NCBI RefSeq assembly: GCF_015831355.1
Contig: NZ_JADWYR010000002.1
Span: 1,550,001 to 1,614,000 of the forward strand
Reading direction: 5' to 3'
Source of the DNA: Panacibacter microcysteis
Lineage (GTDB): Bacteria; Bacteroidota; Bacteroidia; Chitinophagales; Chitinophagaceae
DNA length: 64,000 bases
The position numbers were made by a program, and so were the translations under genes. The notes under the pieces are model-generated. The model was given only the letters and a program-made list of their open reading frames with translations. It ran no database searches and was not told where the DNA came from. This document shows positions 34,729 to 43,665 of the stretch, piece by piece; position 1 is the stretch's first letter, and each line of letters begins with the position of its first letter.

Positions 34729-36210
34729 ATGAAGAATAAAACAATCATCCAGTTTTTCGAATGGTATGTAAATCCGCCGGAAGGTCTGTGGAATATGGTG
34801 GCATTACAGGCAGACAACCTTGCTGCGCTTGGCATAACGGCCGTATGGTTGCCACCGGCCTACAAAGGCTCACGGGGCGCAGCATCGGAAGGCTATGATG
34901 TGTATGATATTTATGACCTGGGCGAATTTGACCAGAAAGGAACCATTGCAACGAAGTATGGAACAAAAGATGCATACATCAATGCTGTTCAGGCGTTGCA
35001 AAAGACTGGCCTCGAAGTGTATGTTGATATTGTATTGAATCATATGGGTGGCGCAGACGCCACGGAAAAAGTAAAAGCCCGCAAAGTAAATGGAGATAAC
35101 AGGCTTCAATTTATCAGCGACGAAATAGAAATTGAAGCGTTTACTAAATTCACATTTCCCGGAAGAAACGGTAAGTATTCCGATTTCGTCTGGGACCACC
35201 ACTGCTTTACAGGCGTTGACCACGATCATGCAACAGGTGAAAATATCATCTTCAGTATTATCAACGAATATGGGGAAACATGGGAAGAAATGCCGCATGA
35301 TGAAAAAGGCAATTTCGATTATCTGATGTTATCCGACATTGAATTCAGGAACAAGGCCGTAAGGGAAGAATTAAAAAGATGGATAAAATGGTATTACGAA
35401 ACAGTTCCCTTTAATGGTTTAAGGCTCGATGCGGTTAAACATATCAGTCCTGCTTTCTTTGTTGAATGGATTGATTTTGTAAAAACCGAAATCAACAGCA
35501 ACATCTTTGTGCTGGGCGAGTTTTGGCTGAGCGATGATCTCAATGTATTACTCAATTACCTCGATATTGTCGATAACAGGATGAGCCTGTTTGATGCACC
35601 GCTACACCACAATTTATCAGAGGCCTCAAACCAATACGATCATTACGATCTGCGAACCATCTTTAATAACACGCTGGTAAACGCAAGGCCTGCGTTTGCC
35701 GTTACATTTGTCGACAACCACGATACACAGCCCTTACAATCCCTGGAAGAATATACGCTGCAATGGTTTAAGCCGCATGGCTATGCAATCATTTTGCTGA
35801 GGCAAACGGGTGACCCCTGTGTATTCTTCCCGGATTTATATGGCACCACCTATACGGGTAACAATAAAGAAGGTTTAACTACAACCGTTGAAATTCCCCC
35901 ACTGGAAGAACTGCCTGCCTTGTTACGGTTGCGAAAAGATTTTGCTTATGGCAAACAAACCGACTATATAGATGATGCGCACTGCATTGGTTGGGTAAGG
36001 CATGGGCTGGCAGACAAACCGGGTTCCGGTTGTGTGGTATTGCTGTGCAACAGTAACAGGAGCGAAAAGAAAATGCATTTAGGCAAAGAACACGCCGGTA
36101 AAACCTTTTATGATTACCTGCATAAACACGAACAGGTCGTTATAGATGAAGACGGCAACGGCGTATTCATTGTTGGTGCAAAAAGTGTAGGTGTATGGGT
36201 ATTGTCTTAA
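34729..36210 (+). CDS. Cytoplasmic alpha-amylase (GH13)
   Basis: A 493-residue amylase similar in layout to E. coli AmyA and Bacillus alpha-amylases (GH13 subfamily 5). It has IIQFFEWYVNPPEGLWN and AVWLPPAYKGSRG at the start, region I DIVLNHMGG, region II GLRLDAVKH with nucleophile Asp234, region III VLGEFWLS with Glu264, and region IV FVDNHDTQ with Asp332. There is no signal peptide, so it acts inside the cell, shortening glycogen or maltodextrins. It is divergent from treY. Its stop lies three bases before the convergent AGE gene. Confidence 0.95.
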   Translation: MKNKTIIQFFEWYVNPPEGLWNMVALQADNLAALGITAVWLPPAYKGSRGAASEGYDVYDIYDLGEFDQKGTIATKYGTKDAYINAVQALQKTGLEVYVDIVLNHMGGADATEKVKARKVNGDNRLQFISDEIEIEAFTKFTFPGRNGKYSDFVWDHHCFTGVDHDHATGENIIFSIINEYGETWEEMPHDEKGNFDYLMLSDIEFRNKAVREELKRWIKWYYETVPFNGLRLDAVKHISPAFFVEWIDFVKTEINSNIFVLGEFWLSDDLNVLLNYLDIVDNRMSLFDAPLHHNLSEASNQYDHYDLRTIFNNTLVNARPAFAVTFVDNHDTQPLQSLEEYTLQWFKPHGYAIILLRQTGDPCVFFPDLYGTTYTGNNKEGLTTTVEIPPLEELPALLRLRKDFAYGKQTDYIDDAHCIGWVRHGLADKPGSGCVVLLCNSNRSEKKMHLGKEHAGKTFYDYLHKHEQVVIDEDGNGVFIVGAKSVGVWVLS

Positions 36211-36213
36211 ACC

Positions 36214-37548
36214 CTAAAAAAACGGTTTACCACGCAGCATATCTACACAGTTCATCAATGCCCGAAACTGGTGGTAATTGCCTTTCCAGATATGGCCTTT
36301 CATGGCTGTTTTTATTTGCGGGTCTATGTCTGTGCCATTCGCAAACCAGTCGCCATGGGTGTGATCAATGATATAGAGATTGATATACTCCCACTGCTGT
36401 AAAAATTTTTCATAATAGTTCACCTGGTCATTGGGATATATTTTACTCAATAACAGCAGGGTGTTCATCTCCTCGCCTTGTGACCACCAGTTTTTTTCAT
36501 TGTTGATAATGGTAACACCAGGCTTGTCTTTGAAATAATAGCCGGCATCAAAGAAACCGCCCTTGCTGTTATCCCAGGCATACATTAGTGCGTGGTCGGT
36601 CAGTTGTTTTGCAACACGCATGGTCTGTGTGTCGTGCTCTATGCCCAGCACATGCGATGCTTCCAACAAGAGATAACCTGTCTCAACGTTGTGTCCAAAT
36701 GATACATGGTCCAGCCCCCTGTGTTGCAGAATCACTGCTTCAGATGAATCGCGGAAAGATACAGGTGTCCAGTCTGGCTGAAAAAACAATGTCAGGTAGC
36801 CTTTATTACCAATCATCGTATCTCTTATCAATACAAGCATTTCATTTAACCGCTCTTTGAGTAAAGGGTCTTTCCAGACACTGTAGAGTTCTGCAAATGC
36901 TTCCAGCAAATGAATAGAGCTGTTCTGATCTTTATAACCTGTTTCAGCAACCGACGGTGTAGCTGCAGTACGCTTTATGATATCACCGTTTCGCTGCATG
37001 TGCTGGTAATAGCCTTTGTACACCTTATCATGGCTATGCTGCTCAAGCCACAGGAAAGCCGTTTTTGCAAAATTGAGTGCTGCTGTATCTTTTGTGCATT
37101 TGTAATAGGCAGCCAGTGCATAAATGGCGAAAGCATTTCCATAGGCAATCTTGGCCGAGTCTGTTACGGCACCTTCCCTGCTTACCATTGTATAGAAACC
37201 ACCATAGGTTTTATCCCACATTACATCGTGCAGAAAGCGGTAGCCATTTACTGCACATGTCCTGTAATATGCCACCTGCGGGTATCTTACCGCGGCTTTT
37301 GATGTGGACCATATATGCCTCGACTGGGTAACGATAAACTTTTCCTGGTTGCCGACAGGTTTAAAATCGTAGGTAAAAGAAGACAGGAAACCTCCATACA
37401 TGGTATCCATACTTTGCGGGTACCATTTATGCAGCATTTCATGTTGTATGGCAAACTCCATTTTTTCTGCAAGCTGCTTTTGTTGTGCAGTTTGCGCACC
37501 GGCACACAGGGCAATGAAGAAAAAGGCTGTTAACAGTATTGGTTTCAT
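36214..37548 (-). CDS. Exported N-acylglucosamine 2-epimerase (AGE) family protein
   Basis: A 444-residue protein from the ATG at 37548, with a signal peptide (MKPILLTAFFFIALCAGAQ). The mature part is the (alpha/alpha)6-barrel of the AGE family: MLHKWYPQSMDTMYGGFLSSFTYDF, SRHIWSTSKAAVRYP, FLHDVMWDKTYGGFYTM, QNSSIHLLEAFAELYSVWKDPLLKERL and NWWSQGEEMNTLLLLSK. Family members epimerise or isomerise sugars and sugar-disaccharides. A periplasmic location is unusual, since most AGE enzymes are cytoplasmic. It lies 3 bases after the amylase stop, in convergent orientation. Confidence 0.87.
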   Translation of the reverse strand: MKPILLTAFFFIALCAGAQTAQQKQLAEKMEFAIQHEMLHKWYPQSMDTMYGGFLSSFTYDFKPVGNQEKFIVTQSRHIWSTSKAAVRYPQVAYYRTCAVNGYRFLHDVMWDKTYGGFYTMVSREGAVTDSAKIAYGNAFAIYALAAYYKCTKDTAALNFAKTAFLWLEQHSHDKVYKGYYQHMQRNGDIIKRTAATPSVAETGYKDQNSSIHLLEAFAELYSVWKDPLLKERLNEMLVLIRDTMIGNKGYLTLFFQPDWTPVSFRDSSEAVILQHRGLDHVSFGHNVETGYLLLEASHVLGIEHDTQTMRVAKQLTDHALMYAWDNSKGGFFDAGYYFKDKPGVTIINNEKNWWSQGEEMNTLLLLSKIYPNDQVNYYEKFLQQWEYINLYIIDHTHGDWFANGTDIDPQIKTAMKGHIWKGNYHQFRALMNCVDMLRGKPFF

Positions 37549-37624
37549 ATGCAGCACATTTAGTATATAAGTTTAAAACAATACAGCAAGACCGAACCCG
37601 GCGCTGCTGCGTAAAGCTTCAGCC

Positions 37625-37672
37625 GTACAAGTGAGTGACACAACCAAAGCTACATAGCATTACTGCTGCTAA
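37625..37672 (+). repeat. Interspersed repeat arm, subtype A
   Basis: GTACAAGTGAGTGACACAAC followed by CAAAGCTACATAGCATTACTGC, in the divergent gap between the AGE and RraA-like genes. Reading outward from GTAC it shares the sequence GGCTGAAGCT with the arm at 34613. Confidence 0.85.
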
Positions 37673-37793
37673 GTACACCAAAAATTCTTTACCTGCATTG
37701 TTTTGAAGATTTATTACAAGCATCGGAACAAAAAACATCACAGCTTATGTTAGAAAATTCTTTTACTTTAAGAACTCAAAACTTCACAGCCGT

Positions 37794-38714
37794 ATGATCA
37801 AGCCAACTTTACTTTCACTATGTCTTTTTTTCACACTACAAGCAGTTGCACAACAGGTGGCCACAACACCGGAACAAATAAAAGCATTGACTGCAGAATG
37901 GAAAGGAGAACGCTTTGCAGACGGGCGACCAAAAACATCTGACCGTTTTATTGAACGTTTAAAACACATTTCGCTCGAAGAAGCGTGGGGCTACCTGCGC
38001 AACAAAGGCTACAATAACCAGTTTGAAGGTGAATGGATGATCATTGAACCAGACTCCGTAATGACCGGCCGCGTTGTTACTGCACAGTACATGCCGCAGA
38101 GACCGGATTATGACAACATGATCAAAGCAAAAGGCAAGAGCGAAGGCCGTATTGGCGGCACCAACTCCTGGCCGATTGATGTATTGCAAAACGGTGATGT
38201 ATACGTTGCTGACAGCTATGGAAAAATTGTGGATGGCACACTCATCGGTGATAACCTTGGCAACGCCATCTATGCAAAATCTCAACGGGGTGTTATCTTT
38301 TATGGTTCGGTAAGAGATATCGAAGGCCTCGAAGCAATCAAAGGTTTCAATGGCTGGGTAAAGGGTTATGACCCTTCTTACATACAGCAGATGATGCTTG
38401 GTGCAATCAATGTGCCCATACGTATTGGCAGGGCAACCGTGCTGCCCGGAGATGTAGTGCTGGCAAAGAAAGGCGGCGTTGTGTTTATTCCTGCGCAATA
38501 CCTCGAAGACCTGGTTATGAATGCAGAGTTTGTGCAGTTGCGCGATGCATTCGGGCACCAGCGCCTGCGCGAAGGAAAGTATACACCGGGACAAATAGAC
38601 CAGCAATGGACAGACGATATCAAAAAAGATTTCCTGCAATGGATAGACACACAGAAAAACTTACCCATGACCAAACAGGAGCTTGATACATTTATGAAAG
38701 ACAGAACATGGTAG
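37794..38714 (+). CDS. Exported RraA-family protein
   Basis: A 306-residue protein with a signal peptide (KPTLLSLCLFFTLQAVAQQ). The RraA-like domain is clear from residue about 110: NSWPIDVLQNGDVYVADSYGKIVDGTLIGDNLGNAIYAKSQRG, then YGSVRDIEGLEAIKGF with the catalytic Arg-Asp pair of the aldolase members, and GDVVLAKKGGVVFIPAQYLEDLV. RraA relatives include 4-hydroxy-4-methyl-2-oxoglutarate and related aldolases and an RNase E inhibitor. Export rules out the latter role. With the enolase-superfamily gene that follows, sugar-acid or lactone metabolism is plausible. Confidence 0.85.
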   Translation: MIKPTLLSLCLFFTLQAVAQQVATTPEQIKALTAEWKGERFADGRPKTSDRFIERLKHISLEEAWGYLRNKGYNNQFEGEWMIIEPDSVMTGRVVTAQYMPQRPDYDNMIKAKGKSEGRIGGTNSWPIDVLQNGDVYVADSYGKIVDGTLIGDNLGNAIYAKSQRGVIFYGSVRDIEGLEAIKGFNGWVKGYDPSYIQQMMLGAINVPIRIGRATVLPGDVVLAKKGGVVFIPAQYLEDLVMNAEFVQLRDAFGHQRLREGKYTPGQIDQQWTDDIKKDFLQWIDTQKNLPMTKQELDTFMKDRTW

Positions 38715-38730
38715 TAAAGAGCTGATGTAC

Positions 38731-38777
38731 TAAGCTGCATTGCTACTATCATCGCCTGTTGTGTCACTCACTTGTAC
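38731..38777 (-). repeat. Interspersed repeat arm, subtype A
   Basis: AAGCTGCATTGCTACTATCA then TCGCCTG then TTGTGTCACTCACTTGTAC. It separates the RraA-like gene from the enolase-superfamily gene within a likely functional cluster. Confidence 0.85.
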
Positions 38778-38872
38778 ATTCAGCTCTTTATTCAGCAAGA
38801 GTACACAACCAGGCTGGTGTAAAAACATTTACCACACAATTATTGCTTCATAAAAAATATACCAACATTACC

Positions 38873-40378
38873 ATGACACCATCTGAAAAATATTTGCAAA
38901 AACTTGGCCTGAAAGAACAACCCGCCACCGGAGACGATAGCGCAACAGAATTGCCTGAACAAAAAGAAAACGATAACCCACGCCGTTCATTTTTAAAGAA
39001 ATCTGCACTCGGTGGCATAGCACTGGGCGGCGCGTTTATGTTTTCTCCTATTGAAGACATTGTAGCGCAAAGTACGCAAAGCGTAAAGCGTTACTCCTCA
39101 CCGTCAGATCTTAAGATTACAGACATGCGTTATTGTGTTACAACCGTCCTCGGCAGAACAGCCATTATTCGCATAGATACCAACCAGGGCATTTACGGTT
39201 TGGGAGAAGTGCGCGATGGCGCAGATGAACGGTATGCGCTTATGCTGAAAAGCAGGCTGCTGGGTCAAAACCCGTGCAATGTGGAACAGCTCTTCAAATC
39301 CATCAGGCAGTTTGGCGGACAAAGCAGGCAGGCCGGCGGTGTATGTGGTGTGGAAATGGCACTGTGGGATATTGTTGGCAAGGCATACAACGTACCTGCA
39401 TGGCAGTTGCTGGGTGGCAGGTACCGCGATAAAATAAGGCTGTATGCAGATACACCGGAAGCAGACTCACCGGAAGAACAAAAGAAACTTATGAATTACC
39501 GCATCAATGACCAGGGTTATACATGGCTGAAAATGGACCTTAGCATTGGTGAGCTGAAAGGTAAGCCAGGCACATTGGTGAACGACCAGTTCTGGAAAAA
39601 CGACAAAGGAGACCTGCAGCAATGGGGAGACCTGAAAGATTATATGTCTTATGGCAATACTGCGCATCCTTTTACACAAATACAGATTACAGATAAGGGA
39701 CTGGATGAGCTTGCCCGGCTGGTGGACAATGTAAGAAGCATGCTGGGGTACGGCATACCTTTATCTACAGACCATTACGGCCACTTTGATGTAAACAACG
39801 GCATAAGGCTTGGTAAAAAAATAGAGCCATACAGGCTTGCATGGCTGGAGGATGTAATATCATGGGAGTATACTGACCAGTGGAAAACACTGTCTGATGC
39901 GCTGGAAACACCCTGCCTGACGGGCGAAGATATCTACCTGCTGAAGTATTTTAAACCACTGATCGACAGCCGTGCAGTAGACATTGTACACCCTGATCTT
40001 GCCTCATCAGGTGGTTTGCTTGAAACAAAACGCATTGGTGATTATGCCGAAGAAAATGGTATTGCAATGGCCATGCACCAGGCCGGCACACCTGTTTCAT
40101 TTATGGCATCGGTACATTGCGCTGCTGCAACTCAAAATTTCCTTGCACTGGAACATCACTCCATCGACCTGCCATGGTGGGAGGATCTGGTAAAGACAAC
40201 GGATGGAAGAAAGCTGATTACAAAAGGATATGCCAACCTGCCGTTGACTGCGCCCGGTCTTGGTATTGAACTGAATGATGAAGTGGTGAAACAGCATTTA
40301 CATGCCAAAGACAAGAGTTATTTTGAGCCAACCCCACAGTGGGATGACAAACGATCTCACGACAGGATCTTTAGCTAG
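38873..40378 (+). CDS. Tat-type enolase-superfamily enzyme (mandelate racemase/muconate lactonizing)
   Basis: A 501-residue protein from the ATG at 38873; the longer ORF from 38759 begins inside the repeat arm and is not credible. An unusual hydrophilic N-terminus precedes a twin-arginine-like signal (NPRRSFLKKSALGGIALGGAF), so export by Tat is likely. The MLE/MR barrel is intact: LGQNPCNVEQLF, GVEMALWDIVGKAYNVP and WLKMDLSIG (lysine face). Metal ligands are Asp and Glu in STDHYGHFDVN, WLEDVISW and LTGEDIY, followed by AMHQAGTPVSFMAS. It would abstract an alpha-proton from a carboxylate substrate (for example sugar-acid dehydration or cycloisomerisation). The specific substrate is unknown. 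Confidence 0.9.
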   Translation: MTPSEKYLQKLGLKEQPATGDDSATELPEQKENDNPRRSFLKKSALGGIALGGAFMFSPIEDIVAQSTQSVKRYSSPSDLKITDMRYCVTTVLGRTAIIRIDTNQGIYGLGEVRDGADERYALMLKSRLLGQNPCNVEQLFKSIRQFGGQSRQAGGVCGVEMALWDIVGKAYNVPAWQLLGGRYRDKIRLYADTPEADSPEEQKKLMNYRINDQGYTWLKMDLSIGELKGKPGTLVNDQFWKNDKGDLQQWGDLKDYMSYGNTAHPFTQIQITDKGLDELARLVDNVRSMLGYGIPLSTDHYGHFDVNNGIRLGKKIEPYRLAWLEDVISWEYTDQWKTLSDALETPCLTGEDIYLLKYFKPLIDSRAVDIVHPDLASSGGLLETKRIGDYAEENGIAMAMHQAGTPVSFMASVHCAAATQNFLALEHHSIDLPWWEDLVKTTDGRKLITKGYANLPLTAPGLGIELNDEVVKQHLHAKDKSYFEPTPQWDDKRSHDRIFS

Positions 40379-40420
40379 CGATCAAAGCCTTTGCTGCGCA
40401 TACGGTTGCGATAAAAACTA

Positions 40421-40457
40421 AAATCAGCATGCCTTTCGGGCATGCTGATTTTTTTAT
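40421..40457. terminator. Bidirectional terminator
   Basis: Thirteen-pair stem AAATCAGCATGCC/GGCATGCTGATTT and T7, shared with the end of the convergent response-regulator gene. Confidence 0.85.
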
Positions 40458-41215
40458 TGCATCTCGGCCCATTCCCTGAATTCGGGAACACGCTCACGGC
40501 TGATCACCATATCTTCTGATTTATGGCCATCTTTTAAATGCAGCATCAGGCGGCTGTTATAGTATGGCCGTACCTGTGCTATACTGTCTATCGCAACAAT
40601 GATCTTCCTGTTAAGCCTGAAGAACTGGCGTGGATCAAGTACTGATTCCAGCTTTTCCAGGGTATAATCAACCGGCAGTTTGTTACCCTGCTTGTCAATA
40701 AGATAAATCACTTTATCTTCTGCCCTGAAATAGGCTATTTCATTGGTCTTTACAAAAATGAGCTTTTGGCCAACCCTTGCGAGGAAGCGTTCTTTGTACT
40801 GCGTAAGCGGGAATTGCTTCAGGGCATTGATTAGCGGCTCATAGTTCGTCGTATTATTGGCTGATATCATTTTATACTTATCCAACCCTCTCTTCAGGGA
40901 ACTGAAGCTCACAGGTTTCAGGAGATAATCCACACTCAGGTATTCGAATGCCTGCAAAGCGTAATCATTAAAAGCCGTGGTGAATATAACCGGGTTCTTA
41001 TAAGTGGTCCTTTTAAGAATGTCAAAGCTAAAACCATCGGCAAGTTGTATATCAAGCAATAAGAGGTCCGGGTGCTGGTTTTGCTGAAACCAGGTAATAG
41101 CGTCTTCTACACTGTCTAAGCACCCGATCACATCTACCTGTTCATCGTATTCTTTAAGTAAAAGCTGGAGGCGTTGTGCGGCAACTACTTCGTCTTCAAT
41201 TATTAATACTCTCAT
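40454..41215 (-). CDS. LytTR-family response regulator
   Basis: A 253-residue regulator of the LytR/AlgR type. The receiver domain opens MRVLIIEDEVVAAQRLQ and has the phospho-acceptor Asp55 (LLLLDIQLADG), the conserved Thr and Lys positions, and KPVSFSSLKRGL at its end. The LytTR DNA-binding domain covers about residues 145-253 (FLARVGQKLIFVKTNEIAYFRAEDKVIYLI ... FFRLNRKIIVAIDSIAQVRPYYNSRLMLHLKDG). The gene overlaps its sensor kinase by 20 bases and so is cotranscribed and translationally linked. Regulon unknown. Confidence 0.96.
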   Translation of the reverse strand: MRVLIIEDEVVAAQRLQLLLKEYDEQVDVIGCLDSVEDAITWFQQNQHPDLLLLDIQLADGFSFDILKRTTYKNPVIFTTAFNDYALQAFEYLSVDYLLKPVSFSSLKRGLDKYKMISANNTTNYEPLINALKQFPLTQYKERFLARVGQKLIFVKTNEIAYFRAEDKVIYLIDKQGNKLPVDYTLEKLESVLDPRQFFRLNRKIIVAIDSIAQVRPYYNSRLMLHLKDGHKSEDMVISRERVPEFREWAEMQ

Positions 41216-42251
41216 ACGTGTTTATTTCAATGAGTGGCAGGTTAACAGAAAATGTATCCGGTTTCTTTTCAATCGTTATTTCTTTGCCGGCCGTAAGTAT
41301 ATAGCGCTTCTGAATATTGTTCAGCCCTATGTTTGAAGACGGCCCGGTTTCATTTCTTGGCTGCAGGTTATTGATAACAGAAAGGGTGCTGTTTCCGTTA
41401 GCATATATCTTGATCGACAACGGTTTTTTCCTCGATACAACATTATGTTTGATCGCATTTTCCACAAGCATCTGCAACGCTACAGGTACAACATAGTAGT
41501 TGTAATATTTGTTCGGCACTTCCACAGAAATTTGCAAAGATTCGGGAAACCGCTGTTTCAGCAGAAAAAGGTAAGGCTCCAGGAAATCGAGTTCTTTCTT
41601 TAATTCAATGAGTTCTTTATTATGGTTGGCCAGTATGTGCATGTACACCTTGGAAAATGCCTCGATAAAGTTATTCGCGTCCGCACTTTGCTGCATTACA
41701 AGCCCGGAAAGTACATTCAGGTTATTGAATAAAAAATGCGGATTGATCTGTTGTTTGATGGCCATTAGCTCCGCCTGTGCGTGCATCCGTTTCAGCTCTT
41801 CAGCTTCCAGTTCCTTCGCTTTAAACTTTTCCTGGTATACCACCACCAGGTTTAACAGGTGAAACAGCAGGTTTATCAGCGATGCGTAGATAAGCGTAAG
41901 CTTTAAAGGATTTAAAATAGACTCAGGTTTTTCGTGCAGTACCACTTCGGCAAAAAACAAATCTGTGCCGATCGTAGCGAGGTAAGAAACCACAAGGCCT
42001 GAAAAAAAGAAAATGATACTTCTGCGAATCACTTTCTCATTACCCGGAAACAGGTTCTCAAAGGGCTTTGCAAGTAGCCGGTTGGCCTCCCACGTAAAAA
42101 ACGTGATCAGTAAGATAATCAGGAACGAATAATACCAGTGAATATTGATCTGGAAATAGGTATACACCTGGCACAGCTCTGTATTGATGTATGTATACAG
42201 TGCCAGCAGCAGGATAAAAAGATACCGGTATTTATAATTGAAAAACATCAT
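41196..42251 (-). CDS. LytS-type sensor histidine kinase
   Basis: A 351-residue membrane kinase. Four transmembrane segments (about residues 8-24, 38-55, 78-98 and 115-138) are followed by a coiled coil. The His_kinase domain has phospho-acceptor His172 in QQINPHFLFNNLNVLSGLV. The N box is LQMLVENAIKHN, and the G box is contained in GPSSNIGLNNIQKRYIL. No sensory domain is visible beyond the membrane part, so signals are probably sensed in the membrane. It is translationally coupled to the response regulator. Confidence 0.95.
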   Translation of the reverse strand: MMFFNYKYRYLFILLLALYTYINTELCQVYTYFQINIHWYYSFLIILLITFFTWEANRLLAKPFENLFPGNEKVIRRSIIFFFSGLVVSYLATIGTDLFFAEVVLHEKPESILNPLKLTLIYASLINLLFHLLNLVVVYQEKFKAKELEAEELKRMHAQAELMAIKQQINPHFLFNNLNVLSGLVMQQSADANNFIEAFSKVYMHILANHNKELIELKKELDFLEPYLFLLKQRFPESLQISVEVPNKYYNYYVVPVALQMLVENAIKHNVVSRKKPLSIKIYANGNSTLSVINNLQPRNETGPSSNIGLNNIQKRYILTAGKEITIEKKPDTFSVNLPLIEINTYESINN

Positions 42252-42264
42252 AAGTAAAACATAT

Positions 42265-42292
42265 ATAACGGCCTGATTGTTCAGGCCGTTAT
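42265..42292 (-). terminator. Terminator downstream of the fasciclin lipoprotein gene
   Basis: Twelve-pair stem ATAACGGCCTGA/TCAGGCCGTTAT with loop TTGT, just after the stop at 42303 on the minus strand. It separates this gene from the LytS-type kinase gene. Confidence 0.75.
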
Positions 42293-42302
42293 TATATTAG
42301 TG

Positions 42303-43250
42303 CTAAGGAAGCAATACTTCATCAATTACATGTATCACCCCGTTTGTTGCTACGATATCTGTGGCAACAATACCTGATGGAGTGGCGTTGCTGTTACCTT
42401 TAACGGTTGCACCATCTGTCAGATCTATCAGCACTGTTCCGCCGTTTACTGTAGCAGGTGTTGCACCGTCGGTAAGGTCAGATGAAAATACCCTTGCTGC
42501 AATCACATGGTAGGTAAGTATGGCAGCCAGGTCATCAGGATCTGCAGCCTGGATGTCTGCGATGGTAGCAAAACCGGCATCAATAAATGCCTGGTTGGTA
42601 GGTGCAAACACGGTAAAAGGTCCGGTACCGGACAATACGCCGGCTACGTCAGTTGCACCTTCACTTGCACGTGTTACAGCAGCAACCAGGTACGTGAAAT
42701 CAGCCGATGCGGCTGCAGTCTCAACAATATTACCGGCTGGTGGTATCAACACCTTCTCAATAACGTGTATTACACCATTGCTTGCCAGGACATCAGCAGT
42801 AACCACTTCTACCCCATTTACAAAAACACCGTTACTGTTCACGGTAGTGTAAACAGTACCACCACTTAAGACGGTTACTGCCGCATTTGGACCTACAGGT
42901 ACATCACCTGATTCAACTGTACCGGCAATAATATGGTAAGTAAGAATAGCGGCCAGGGCAGCAGGATCTGCAGCTTCGATAGCTTCTACCGTAGCAAAGC
43001 CTGCAGCGCGAAATGCATTATTGGTTGGCGCAAAAACCGTGAGCGGGCCGGGACCTGCCAGTTCATCTGCCAGCCCTGCTTCGGTAGCAGCAGCCAGTAA
43101 AAATGAGAAACTGGTATCAGAAGCCGCGATCTCTGCCAGTGTTGGATCAGTAGGTGTTGGCTGTGGATCTTCATCCTTCTTACAACTGATTATCGATAGT
43201 GCGAGGAGCGAGGCAAATACGAGATTTTTTAAGATGCTAGTACTTTTCAT
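42303..43250 (-). CDS. Two-domain fasciclin lipoprotein
   Basis: A 315-residue lipoprotein with the probable acylated Cys23 (SIISC). Two FAS1 domains of about 135 residues follow: first TSFSFLLAAATEAGLADELAGPGPLTVFAPTNNAF ... GVIHVIEKVLIPP; second [38 protein letters not shown] ... GVIHVIDEVLLP. The linker is proline-rich. Expected location: outer surface. FAS1 domains mediate cell adhesion. The two domains are similar to each other, probably a duplication. Divergent from another fasciclin gene (43666). Confidence 0.95.
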   Translation of the reverse strand: MKSTSILKNLVFASLLALSIISCKKDEDPQPTPTDPTLAEIAASDTSFSFLLAAATEAGLADELAGPGPLTVFAPTNNAFRAAGFATVEAIEAADPAALAAILTYHIIAGTVESGDVPVGPNAAVTVLSGGTVYTTVNSNGVFVNGVEVVTADVLASNGVIHVIEKVLIPPAGNIVETAAASADFTYLVAAVTRASEGATDVAGVLSGTGPFTVFAPTNQAFIDAGFATIADIQAADPDDLAAILTYHVIAARVFSSDLTDGATPATVNGGTVLIDLTDGATVKGNSNATPSGIVATDIVATNGVIHVIDEVLLP

Positions 43251-43665
43251 AACGTGATTTTAGTTTATTAACAGGCGCATGGCTATGTAGATTTGCGTAC
43301 ACTGGTGAAGTGTATAATTTTGTTCGTGAACCGTGCTAAAATAGCCACTGAACTGAAAAGAACATTTCATCATACAGCACTGCATAAAGGCCTGATCCTA
43401 TATACAAACCCGGCCCGCCAGTCTAAATTCCCTGGGGCGTGCGGCAAATCCCGGCTTAGTATGTTGTTGTAAAAAAGGGGGCAGGTCATCGTAGCAAACG
43501 CTTCAGCATTTCGGCCTGCCAAATACTACAATTCACGGATTTAAATGATTATTTCACGAGAAAAAATGTACAACTCGTCATAAGCAGTCATCCGCAGGTA
43601 AATTCTTTTGTTGATTAAAGTATAACACACATTTCGCAACATTAATTCATCAAAAAATTACATCT

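Noticed and set aside
37959-38639. A 226-codon minus-strand frame inside the RraA-like gene
   Set aside because: Antisense of a recognised domain; no signal, motif or start context supports it.
38759-38872. The upstream in-frame extension of the enolase-superfamily gene (MCHSLV...)
   Set aside because: The codons come from the interspersed repeat arm (TTGTGTCACTCACTTG), not from a protein; the same letters appear in unrelated short frames at other copies.
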